Source: Syntrophomonadaceae bacterium (GTDB lineage Bacteria; Bacillota; Syntrophomonadia; Syntrophomonadales; Syntrophomonadaceae). From it: 7,322 nucleotides of DNA. Positions 1 to 5,861 of this stretch are shown piece after piece (within the stretch, counting starts at the first letter, position 1; the number at the start of each line of letters is the position of its first letter). The position numbers and the translations under genes were made by a program. The notes under the pieces are model-generated. The model worked only from the letters and a program-made list of their open reading frames with translations, made no database searches and was not told the DNA's origin. The DNA is taken from assembly GCA_028698695.1 (NCBI GenBank), contig JAQVWB010000099.1, positions 1 through 7,322 on the forward strand, read 5' to 3'.

Positions 1-130
1 CATCCAGCGCACTCTCCAATGTAGTTGACATATCAATTACATCGACAATCATTACCAGCAAGTTTTCCCGTACTGCCTGCCGGGCACCGGAGGCGTCAGT
101 CGTAACTATTATGCTCTTTAATCGGTCCAT
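1..130 (-). CDS. Conserved hypothetical protein, N-terminal 43 residues only (possibly ComB-like fold)
   Basis: The gene runs off the left edge and only its first 43 codons are present. The ATG start at 130 is supported by an AGGGGAG ribosome binding site (137-143) six bases upstream. The peptide begins MDRLKSIIVTTDASGARQAV and continues to a hydrophobic strand, VMIVDVIDM (about residues 26-34), followed by STTLESALD. A hydrophobic strand with an internal Asp followed by S/T-T and a short helix recalls the N-terminus of 2-phosphosulfolactate phosphatase (ComB), VVVIDVLRATTT-like, but the Arg of that motif is replaced by Asp-Met here. I therefore treat the family assignment as a weak inference and do not assign a function. 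It lies 67 nt downstream of the Nudix gene on the same strand with no visible terminator between, so the two are probably cotranscribed. Confidence 0.72.
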   Translation of the reverse strand, partial: MDRLKSIIVTTDASGARQAVRENLLVMIVDVIDMSTTLESALD

Positions 131-197
131 GGCACTCTCCCCTTTCGCAGGCATACTCTAAAACTGAGTTGCAGCAGCAGCATAATCGCTATATTCT

Positions 198-734
198 TTA
201 CTTTCCCTGCAAATAATAGAGATATTGAATAGCTATTATACTTTTTCCATCTACAATTTGTCCGGCAAATATTGCCTGGTAAGCTTCTTCCAAAGGCATT
301 TTTACCGGCTGTACAAACTCATCCTGATCCAGATTCATCTTTCCCGGAGAGAGTCCTCTGGCCAGATACAGATGCAGATATTCATCACAAAACCCCGGTG
401 CACTGTGATAACCCAAAATCCTCTCCCACTGCCCGGCATGCAGACCGGTTTCTTCTTCCAGTTCACGACTGGCACAATCCAGGGGGTTTTCACCTGGTTC
501 CAGCGTTCCCGCCGGTATTTCCATCAGAACTCTTTCCAGTGGTTTACGATACTGACGAACCAGCCAGACCATTTGCTCATCATCTACCGGTAAAATTCCT
601 ACTGCACCCGCATGTTCCACAATCTCCCGCGTACTGGTTTTCCCATTGGGCAGTTCTACCGTATCTACTCTGAGCTTGACAATTCTACCGGAAAATATTT
701 GCTCAGAAGCAATAGTTTTCTCTTCAAAATTCAT
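198..734 (-). CDS. nudF: Nudix hydrolase, ADP-ribose pyrophosphatase type
   Basis: This 178-residue protein is predicted to hydrolyse ADP-ribose to AMP and ribose 5-phosphate in the cytoplasm, a housekeeping or NAD-turnover role. A complete Nudix box spans residues 76-98: G76, E82, then R90-E91-L-E-E94-E-T-G97-L98 match the G-x5-E-x7-REUxEExGU pattern exactly. ADP-ribose-pyrophosphatase features flank it: REIVEHAGAVGILP (37-50), VRQYR (59-63), EIPAG (72-76) and SAPGFCDE (111-118). The length is normal for the family (about 170-210). The ATG at 734 is preceded by AGGAGGT (741-747) at a six-base spacing, which settles the start. Its upstream region is shared with a divergent small plus-strand gene starting at 798, so it probably has its own promoter, although no clear -35/-10 pair was found. 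Substrate preference for ADP-ribose over other nucleoside diphosphates is inferred from family resemblance. Confidence 0.93.
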   Translation of the reverse strand: MNFEEKTIASEQIFSGRIVKLRVDTVELPNGKTSTREIVEHAGAVGILPVDDEQMVWLVRQYRKPLERVLMEIPAGTLEPGENPLDCASRELEEETGLHAGQWERILGYHSAPGFCDEYLHLYLARGLSPGKMNLDQDEFVQPVKMPLEEAYQAIFAGQIVDGKSIIAIQYLYYLQGK

Positions 735-781
735 GGCACAACCTCCTGCATAATCCTCCCAATAACAGCATAAACTGCAGC

Positions 782-790
782 GGAGGAGGT
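782..790 (+). promoter_or_regulatory. Strong ribosome binding site of the small plus-strand gene
   Basis: GGAGGAGGT is spaced seven bases from ATG 798. It is the main sequence argument that this 41-codon frame is translated. Confidence 0.7.
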
Positions 791-797
791 ATTTATC

Positions 798-923
798 ATG
801 TATATATCTATAACCCCCCAGGGGTTTTTTCTTTCCGGAACACTGTCTGATTTACAGGACCTTATTAAGCAATATTCGCCGGAAACCACCCTGCGTGACT
901 TTCTGCGCCTCAACCTGCACTGA
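798..923 (+). CDS. Probable small protein of 41 residues, function unknown
   Basis: An open frame of 41 codons starts at ATG 798 and stops with TGA at 921-923. It is preceded by GGAGGAGGT (782-790) at a seven-base spacing, one of the best ribosome binding sites in the window. The peptide starts MYISITPQGFFLSGTLSDLQ, suggesting a short beta hairpin (residues 2-14). A polar/hydrophobic alternating segment follows, DLQDLIKQY (18-26) and then TLRDFLRLNLH (31-41), which looks like two short amphipathic helices. No signal peptide, membrane segment or cysteine is present. It is the only plus-strand gene, divergent from the Nudix gene (63 nt between start codons) and convergent with the DUF3866 gene. 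I do not recognise the family. The near-ideal binding site and ordered-looking peptide argue that it is translated. The alternative is a chance ORF. Confidence 0.6.
   Translation: MYISITPQGFFLSGTLSDLQDLIKQYSPETTLRDFLRLNLH
812..834 (+). other. Terminator-like hairpin inside the small gene's early codons
   Basis: AACCCC (812-817) pairs perfectly with GGGGTT (821-826) around a CCA loop, and is followed on the plus strand by TTTT-C-TTT. This has the shape of a short intrinsic terminator, but it starts 12 nt after the first nucleotide of the start codon at 798-800, over codons 5-12 of the small gene. It could be a chance result of the Pro-Gln-Gly-Phe-Phe-Leu codons, or it could cut transcription when the small gene is not being translated. 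It is short (6 bp) and its role is unproven. Confidence 0.3.
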
Positions 924-927
924 TTTG

Positions 928-970
928 TTTAGAACCTGAGTCTACCTGACTATTTCTGACTTGACCTGAC
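928..970 (+). repeat. Left arm of inverted repeat with four 10-bp-phased CTGA units
   Basis: This arm starts TTTAGAACCTGAGTCTACCT and continues to CCTGAC at 970. CTGA occurs at 936-939, 946-949, 956-959 and 966-969, one helical turn apart, so all copies face the same side of the DNA. It pairs with 1150-1192 at 35 of 43 positions. Confidence 0.85.
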
Positions 971-1149
971 GGTTTTTAGTATTTGGTTTTGAAATAGATA
1001 CCACAGATTTGTTATTTTTTGATGCTATCTATATTATTTTTATTACCCCGATATAAACTGAATGCTAATATTTATAAGCAGATTGAGTATCGATATTATT
1101 CCAGCACTACCTTAAACCACAATCCTCTGCAGTATTAAATTAAAATATA

Positions 1150-1192
1150 GTCAGGTAAGGTCTGTTAAAGTCAGGAAGAGTCAGGTTCTAAA
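1150..1192 (-). repeat. Right arm of inverted repeat with four 10-bp-phased TCAG units
   Basis: Read on the minus strand this arm begins TTTAGAACCTGACTCTTCCT. On the plus strand TCAG is at 1151, 1171 and 1181, with a degenerate TCTG at 1161, keeping the exact 10-bp spacing of the left arm. A further AACCTG just outside the arm (1193-1198) can pair with CAGGTT at 1182-1187 to form a small 6-bp hairpin. That hairpin has no T-run and is not called a terminator. Confidence 0.85.
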
Positions 1193-1214
1193 AACCTGTA
1201 TACTCCTTATCAAT

Positions 1215-2312
1215 TTACACCAATTTCAAGCGGGGCAGGTCCTTGCCCTGCAGTAGCAAATCAGCTGCTTTGGCAGCTGCTCCCGCCGCCAGGAAAAAAC
1301 TGCGTTCAGCGTCTATTCCACGGCCCATGGTAGTTATATTCATTCCGCTGTTTTGCATAACAGGTATAATCTCTGCACCGTCCAGCAGGCAAATATCATG
1401 CTGATCGAACAAACCAGCTTCAGTAACTTGTTGCAATATATGATTTAACTCAGTTTCGCACAACTCAGGTACAGGCACAATACATTTTGTCAGGCAAACC
1501 CGTGCTAATACGGTCAGACTGTGGTGGCTGATACCCCGGTGCCGGGGCCTGCTGTCAGCAAAACTTATCCTTGGTACTGCTATCGGTACTCCCTGCAATG
1601 TATGAACTGCATTAAGAACCTGACCCTGCTCAATGCCGGTAAATCCCCATTTGGTTCCAGTACCAACAATTCCCGGCCCCATTGATACCACAATTACATC
1701 CGGCTTAAAAGCCTCCCGGGCTGCCAGCAGACCGGAATAGATATTTACTGCTTCCAGATCACCACCAAAGGCATGTCCAATAGTAACTGTGCCCACCAAT
1801 CTATTTTCTGCTTTTAATTGGCTGACTGTCTGACTGAACGCCATAGGCAGCGCGGCACCATCGGTCATAACATAAGCCACTTTATAACCAGCGTTGCATA
1901 AATAAAGTACCAGTGGTGCCAGCATGGAATGCAAAGTAGCTGCCAGTACCGGTGTCCCCAAAAGACTATCCGCATTTTTCAGGACTTCATGATAAGGACT
2001 GTCTTCTTCCTCAGCACTGAGGACTTTCACCTGCATAGGAGTATAGCGCATTTTCATAATATGACCGCCAGGAACGCTTGATTGGCCGGTGCTGTTTAAT
2101 CGGGCAATGACATAATGATAGCCTCCGCTTCCCAGCTTCAGACTCACCGCTGTGGTATTTAATAAAACCTCATCTCCGGTTTCTACTTCCCCTGTCAGAG
2201 CAGGATATACGATACACTTTTCCTCCCGTCCCTCAATCAGAACGGAATATCCTCTGATATCGTTACGGGAAAACAGTTGCCTGCCTATTAATCCTGGTTT
2301 ACTTTCCAGCAT
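1215..2312 (-). CDS. DUF3866 family protein, function unknown
   Basis: This 365-residue, probably cytoplasmic protein matches the DUF3866 family as I know it. It has an N-terminal region with VYPALTGEVETGDEVLLNTT (35-54) and LGSGGYHYVIARL (60-72). The core then holds VMTDGAALPMAFS (148-160) and GPGIVGTGTKWGFTGIEQG (212-230), and the highly conserved-looking FADSRPRHRGISHHSLT lies at 251-267. No membrane segment or signal peptide is evident. The family has no established biochemical role that I know of. Length is normal for the family (about 350-370). ATG at 2312 is the only usable start: the frame upstream back to a stop holds no ATG, GTG or TTG. The ribosome binding site is weak, GGGGTGG at 2320-2326. 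The start lies 25 nt after the peptidase stop, so it is probably the last gene of the steA operon. An AGGGGG nearer the peptidase stop is too far away to serve it. Confidence 0.88.
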   Translation of the reverse strand: MLESKPGLIGRQLFSRNDIRGYSVLIEGREEKCIVYPALTGEVETGDEVLLNTTAVSLKLGSGGYHYVIARLNSTGQSSVPGGHIMKMRYTPMQVKVLSAEEEDSPYHEVLKNADSLLGTPVLAATLHSMLAPLVLYLCNAGYKVAYVMTDGAALPMAFSQTVSQLKAENRLVGTVTIGHAFGGDLEAVNIYSGLLAAREAFKPDVIVVSMGPGIVGTGTKWGFTGIEQGQVLNAVHTLQGVPIAVPRISFADSRPRHRGISHHSLTVLARVCLTKCIVPVPELCETELNHILQQVTEAGLFDQHDICLLDGAEIIPVMQNSGMNITTMGRGIDAERSFFLAAGAAAKAADLLLQGKDLPRLKLV

Positions 2313-2337
2313 GATTCCGCCACCCCACGTATTGGGA

Positions 2338-3447
2338 TTAAATCCCCCTAATGATTGCTAATATAAGCTCAACATCCCTGACCAGATCATCAACTTCAAT
2401 ATATTCATCGATAGTATGGACATTACTCATACCAATACCCAGATTTACACAGGCAATTCCATTGCCATTTATAATACTGGCATCACTTCCTCCACCAGTT
2501 CCGGTAAGCACTGGCTCCAGTCCTATGCTTTGTGCCGCATTCACAGCCATTACCACCACTTTATCCTGTTTGTTAAGCTGAATTTCCGGATAGAGGAATT
2601 TCACTTTTACCTGGGCTTGAGCACCGTGTTTTTTAACTTCTGATACAAAAATTGATTGCAATTTTTCGGTAAGCTCATCCAGTTTAACGCGTTGCAGACT
2701 TCGAGCTTCTCCTTTTATACGGCAATTATCCGCTACAATATTACGGGCAGTTCCCCCTTCTATAATACCGAAGTTACAGGTGGTTTCTTCATCAATTCGC
2801 CCACAGGGCATGGCGGTCAAGGCCTGGGCCGCAATATGAATGGCATTAATACCATCCTGCGGGTTTATACCGGCATGAGCAGCTTTGCCAAACACCTGAT
2901 ATTCGATTTCATTCTGACAGGGAGATTGAACAATAATATTGCCCGGAGGGCCGCCAGCATCCAGTACATAACCAATTATGGAGGATAACTGTGAATAATC
3001 AAATAATTTGGCCCCCTGCAAACCTTGTTCCTCGCCAACCGTAAATAATAATTCCAGCGGTGCATGAGGTTCACCACTGGCCATTAATATATCTACTGCC
3101 TCCAACAAGGCGGCAATGGCAGCTTTATCGTCTGAACCTAAAATGGTGTGACCGGAACTGACAATGCGCCCCTGCTTTACGATTGCTTTTATATTATTTC
3201 CCGGTTCCACCGTATCCATATGAGCAGCAAACAGCAAAGAAGGTTTATCAGAACTGCCAGGAATTTTTATCAGCAAATTCCCAGACTCGGTACCCAAAGC
3301 TTTACCTGCTTCATCTTCCTGTACCTGATAACCACGGGCGGAAAACTCCGCCGTTAGATAATCCCTGAACTTGCCTTCTTGACCGGACACTGAATCAATA
3401 CTCACCATATGAATAAATGAATTGACCAAACGTTCCTTATTTACCAT
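2338..3447 (-). CDS. PepT-like M20 family zinc metallopeptidase
   Basis: This is a predicted cytoplasmic two-zinc aminopeptidase of the M20/PepT-like type, probably acting on short peptides. From the chosen start the protein has 369 residues. The metal and catalytic residues are all visible: H76 and D78 in HMDTV, bridging D106 in GSDDKAA, the E139-E140 pair in GEEQGLQGA, D163 in VLDAGG, and H344 in SNVHTIDE. The lid/dimerisation domain sits in the middle (about 175-290) and contains AAHAGINPQDG. A longer reading frame begins at 3501, but I chose ATG 3447 because GGGAAGGGG (3456-3464) lies eight bases upstream, while the extra 18 residues would sit inside the preceding gene. With this start it overlaps the MraY-like gene by 11 nt, which suggests translational coupling. 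The exact substrate is not evident; it could be a tripeptidase or a related deacylase. Confidence 0.9.
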   Translation of the reverse strand: MVNKERLVNSFIHMVSIDSVSGQEGKFRDYLTAEFSARGYQVQEDEAGKALGTESGNLLIKIPGSSDKPSLLFAAHMDTVEPGNNIKAIVKQGRIVSSGHTILGSDDKAAIAALLEAVDILMASGEPHAPLELLFTVGEEQGLQGAKLFDYSQLSSIIGYVLDAGGPPGNIIVQSPCQNEIEYQVFGKAAHAGINPQDGINAIHIAAQALTAMPCGRIDEETTCNFGIIEGGTARNIVADNCRIKGEARSLQRVKLDELTEKLQSIFVSEVKKHGAQAQVKVKFLYPEIQLNKQDKVVVMAVNAAQSIGLEPVLTGTGGGSDASIINGNGIACVNLGIGMSNVHTIDEYIEVDDLVRDVELILAIIRGI

Positions 3448-4279
3448 CAGACTGACCCCTTCCCAGTTGATCAAAAAACCTGAGTATACCCACCCGTTCA
3501 ATAGTGGAACTTATTGAGTATTTTTCTGTAAAAAGATGTATGGCGATTAAAAATATTAAAACCCCGATACGAAATGTCAGCGGCAGAGAAGCTGCCGCCA
3601 GATATCCCAGCAGTAGCCCCATTACATTGGACCCCGCATCCCCCATCATAGCCAAAGCTTTAAGATCAAAGTAAAAATAATACAAAATCGCGCCCAGCAG
3701 CGGGGTAATCAATAAAGGATCAACCTTCCCCCCGGCCATGGAGACTATTATTATTAAAAATAACAAAAATCCTTTTATTGCCCTCCCGGGACGTAAATCA
3801 AGCAAATTAAGCAGATTGGTAAATAATGCTATGATAACAGTATTTAGAATTGTTTCTCCGGCACTGCCGCCAATAAATAAGGCCAAGAGAAACGCAACAA
3901 AGCCGCCCCCCAGCGCTTTTAGACCTCCGGTAGTCAGCCTGCCCTTCATTAAAGCACCAAAATGCCCCTTGAATCCCCGGTTATCGCCTCCGCCCAGCAT
4001 ATCATCCAGAAATCCCAGAAAACCAATCGCGGTTATTCCTAAAGCCAACAGATAAAACTGTGGTTCAAAAGCCGGGAGCAACAATTTGTAACCAGCCATC
4101 ATAATAAGATAAGTAAATAAAAAGGTAATGCCAGCACTTACCGGTATATCTTGGCCCTGAAAATTGGGTCGAACGGCTCCGCTTTCCTGCAGCATGGGTA
4201 ATATAAGATAAAGAATAATGGCCTCAAAGAAAAAAGAGGCTACCAGACTAATTCCGGCTGCCACATAAATATCCACCAC
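3437..4279 (-). CDS. MraY/WecA-like glycosyltransferase family 4 membrane protein
   Basis: This is a predicted polytopic membrane enzyme that transfers a sugar-1-phosphate from a nucleotide sugar to polyprenyl phosphate. Using GTG 4279 it has 280 residues with about nine hydrophobic segments (near 3-30, 48-69, 74-91, 123-138, 143-160, 168-183, 187-205, 218-233, 235-250). Family motifs are FLDDMLGGG (D92-D93), TNLLNLLDLRPGR (N155, N158, D161) and MMGDAGS (G213-D214), plus a C-terminal EKYSISSTIER loop. It is shorter than MraY or WecA (about 320-360), and the usual D-G after NxxNxxD is D-L-R-P-G, so it is a divergent subfamily and its lipid and sugar substrates are unknown. A longer frame starts with GTG at 4300, but the AAGGAGG site (4285-4291) lies inside it. 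The GTGs at 4279 and 4276 are five and eight bases from that site. GTG 4279 overlaps the previous stop by one base (TAGTG). Confidence 0.87.
   Translation of the reverse strand: MVDIYVAAGISLVASFFFEAIILYLILPMLQESGAVRPNFQGQDIPVSAGITFLFTYLIMMAGYKLLLPAFEPQFYLLALGITAIGFLGFLDDMLGGGDNRGFKGHFGALMKGRLTTGGLKALGGGFVAFLLALFIGGSAGETILNTVIIALFTNLLNLLDLRPGRAIKGFLLFLIIIVSMAGGKVDPLLITPLLGAILYYFYFDLKALAMMGDAGSNVMGLLLGYLAAASLPLTFRIGVLIFLIAIHLFTEKYSISSTIERVGILRFFDQLGRGQSDGK
3456..3464 (-). promoter_or_regulatory. Ribosome binding site deciding the peptidase start
   Basis: GGGAAGGGG on the minus strand precedes ATG 3447 by eight bases, favouring a 369-residue product over the 387-residue reading from 3501. Confidence 0.7.
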
Positions 4280-4950
4280 TATTTCCTCCTTTTTTCCCAC
4301 CAGATGACTTTAATTACATCTACAAACTGCCTGCCCCGGTGAATAAACCCGGATAAATCTCTTCCGGTTTCATTATGGGTCATATTGGTAGGGACCTCTA
4401 CCACCCGGAACCCCTGGCGCAAGGCTCTAATGGTCATGCCCAATTCTACTCCATAGGCCTCATTAAATGGTGTTACTGCCTCCAATACAGCTCTGGTCAT
4501 AACCCGCTGTCCACTCAAAGGAGCATTTACCTGCATATCTCCAACCTTTTTAATTGCCCGGGCAGCAGTTTTTTTTACCAGACCAAATCCGCCTTTTCTT
4601 TTCGCGGGCGGAAAAGCTGCAATAGCTAAATCGGCATGGCCTGCCAATACCGGAGCCATAACTTTTTGCACCTCAGCAGCTGAATCACCCAGATCAGCAT
4701 CCAGGAATACCACCACGTCACCTTTTATATACGGCAGGGAGAAATTCATGGCCCCGCCTTTACCCCGGTTTTTATCTACCTCCAGCACCTCTACCCCCAG
4801 CTGTTCAGCCTGATAAGAAGTCTGGTCAGTAGAACCATCATCTACCACTAGAATTTGCTCAAAAACCTGCAGAGCCAGGACTGCCTGCAGTGTACTTACG
4901 ATACGCTTTTCTTCATTATAGGCGGGAATAACTAAACTAACCCTGGCCAT
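4279..4950 (-). CDS. Family 2 (GT-A fold) glycosyltransferase
   Basis: This is a predicted cytoplasmic glycosyltransferase of 223 residues that uses a nucleotide sugar and a divalent metal. The visible parts are VIPAYNEE (7-14), the nucleotide-binding DDGSTD (37-42), NRGKGGAM (61-68), and the metal-binding DADLG (D84, D86). An acceptor-side region SGQRVMTR (146-153), YGVELGMTI (166-174) and THNETGRDL (191-199) follows. This last part recalls glucosyl-3-phosphoglycerate synthase-like and polyprenyl-phosphate glycosyltransferases, but the acceptor cannot be decided. There is no membrane segment apart from a short hydrophobic stretch near VIKVIWW (212-218), ahead of a basic tail that could touch the membrane. 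The ATG at 4950 shares one base with the steB stop (TAATG) and has GGAGGG (4959-4964) upstream, so it is translationally coupled to steB. Its MraY-like neighbour suggests a lipid-linked product. Confidence 0.9.
   Translation of the reverse strand: MARVSLVIPAYNEEKRIVSTLQAVLALQVFEQILVVDDGSTDQTSYQAEQLGVEVLEVDKNRGKGGAMNFSLPYIKGDVVVFLDADLGDSAAEVQKVMAPVLAGHADLAIAAFPPAKRKGGFGLVKKTAARAIKKVGDMQVNAPLSGQRVMTRAVLEAVTPFNEAYGVELGMTIRALRQGFRVVEVPTNMTHNETGRDLSGFIHRGRQFVDVIKVIWWEKRRK
4285..4291 (-). promoter_or_regulatory. Ribosome binding site deciding the MraY-like gene start
   Basis: AAGGAGG on the minus strand sits within the last codons of the glycosyltransferase gene. The GTGs at 4279 (five bases away) and 4276 (eight bases away) are the plausible starts. 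The first forms a TAGTG stop-start overlap; the second has the more usual spacing. Confidence 0.75.
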
Positions 4951-5849
4951 TAAGGTTGCCCTCCAATTTTCTCTATTGGCAGTGTAGGAATAAATCTTTT
5001 GGCAGTTGGTTTAATCCCATAATGACCTGGCTCACCTGCCATAGCCAGAATAAGTGAAATTTGCCCCGGGCTAAGGTCGATATTATCTATAGTACTAATA
5101 TTCTGCTTCTGATATTCCTCCATATAAGAAGTAAGAATTTCGGAATTTTCAACTCCATATACCTTCTTCCCTCCGTTTAGCAATGCCATAATTAAGCCCT
5201 GATCAAAACTGTAGGGATAGGCAAGATTATCATCATTAGTACCGCCAACCAGAATTACTCCATCCAGGGTTTCATTAGTTAAACCATCCACTTTAATCAA
5301 GCCAAGTTCCTGCAACATAGCAGGTACTGATGGATCTGCCTGCCCCAGTAAAATAGATGCCACACTATTTGCTATCTGTATACGTATACCATCAACGGAA
5401 GTTTTTGAATCCAGATTATAGAACTGAATTAATCGTGCCTGTACCTCTTCATTCATTAAATTAATTTCGCTCAAAACTACTGTCTTGGAAACTACATTCA
5501 CTCCGGCAATCGACAGGGAATTAAGCATCCCAGCCGGAATATCACTGCCGCCGGTAACTACTATTCCCGCTTTGTATCCTTCCAGACGCTGCTTGATTAA
5601 TATCGGCAGCATGCTCTGGCTGTAATTCTCATACTGACTGATAATCTTATCCTGATACTGGTTCTGCGCTTTCAATTCATCTTCACTTTCACGCAAAGCG
5701 GTAAACTGTTCCTCCAGCCGATCGCTCAACTTCTTTTGCTGATCCACCAGCAGGTTATCCCCTACAATGGTGCTGCCAATCAGGATTCCTATTGCCAGGG
5801 CCAGGAATACAGCCACAATGGAAGTAATATGATAACGTAAATCAATCAT
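4950..5849 (-). CDS. steB: SteB/MctB-like membrane-anchored coiled-coil protein (annotated 'copper transporter' family)
   Basis: This 299-residue protein has a short cytoplasmic N-terminus, MIDLRYHITS, a single membrane helix at about 9-29 (IVAVFLALAIGILIGSTIVG), and a charged coiled-coil-like stretch at about 33-75 rich in Q, K, E and L. An alpha/beta domain follows with GYKAGIVVTGG (91-101) and later VILVGGTNDDN. This architecture matches the MctB/SteB family, whose mycobacterial member is described as a copper-related channel and whose corynebacterial member works with SteA at the division site. I see no metal-binding Cys/His cluster, so copper transport is doubtful here. The ATG start is supported by GAGGTGA (5854-5860) four bases upstream, within the 12-nt gap after steA. 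The gene symbol rests on family and neighbour, not on a direct test. Confidence 0.82.
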   Translation of the reverse strand: MIDLRYHITSIVAVFLALAIGILIGSTIVGDNLLVDQQKKLSDRLEEQFTALRESEDELKAQNQYQDKIISQYENYSQSMLPILIKQRLEGYKAGIVVTGGSDIPAGMLNSLSIAGVNVVSKTVVLSEINLMNEEVQARLIQFYNLDSKTSVDGIRIQIANSVASILLGQADPSVPAMLQELGLIKVDGLTNETLDGVILVGGTNDDNLAYPYSFDQGLIMALLNGGKKVYGVENSEILTSYMEEYQKQNISTIDNIDLSPGQISLILAMAGEPGHYGIKPTAKRFIPTLPIEKIGGQP

Positions 5850-5861
5850 TATTTCACCTCG

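Larger units (their letters stand above)
928..1192. mobile_element. Candidate MITE-like element, 265 bp, with 43-bp imperfect terminal inverted repeats
   Basis: This fills nearly all of the 291-bp gap between two convergent genes. The left arm (928-970) and the reverse complement of the right arm (1150-1192) match at 35 of 43 positions, both beginning TTTAGAACCTGA. Each arm contains four related units at an exact 10-bp period: CTGA at 936, 946, 956 and 966, and TCAG-type units at 1151, 1161 (TCTG), 1171 and 1181. The 179-bp centre is AT-rich and has no long ORF. The TA next to GAACC and GGTTC on both sides would fit a TA target duplication, as made by Tc1/mariner/IS630-type transposases, but this is inference. 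It encodes no transposase, so it would be non-autonomous. Alternatives are a symmetric binding array for a DNA-bending or regulatory protein, or a structured RNA. Confidence 0.5.

Noticed and set aside
225..673. Two plus-strand ORFs opposite the Nudix gene
   Set aside because: They are antisense shadows of a clear Nudix coding sequence with a complete catalytic motif and have no plausible ribosome binding sites.
735..797. Divergent promoters between the Nudix gene and the small gene
   Set aside because: CATAAT-like and TAAACT-like sequences occur, but no -35 partner was found on either strand. The 63-nt gap is also short for two promoters, so at least one may lie within a neighbouring gene.
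731..913. Minus-strand ORF of 60 residues ending in a 4-nt overlap with the Nudix start
   Set aside because: It starts with TTG without a good ribosome binding site, the peptide is arginine-rich at its start without a recognisable pattern, and it is antisense to the better-supported small plus-strand gene.
1182..1198. Hairpin CAGGTT/AACCTG as terminator of the steA operon
   Set aside because: The stem is only 6 bp, and on the minus strand it is followed by ACTCTTCC instead of a T-run. It probably arises because flanking AACCTG happens to match the arm end.
2656..2988. Plus-strand ORF of 110 residues opposite the peptidase gene
   Set aside because: It overlaps the catalytic and lid regions of a well-supported M20 peptidase and resembles no family.
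3738..4055. Plus-strand ORF of 105 residues opposite the MraY-like gene
   Set aside because: It is Pro/Lys-rich and antisense to a gene with clear family motifs; composition reflects the opposite strand's codons.
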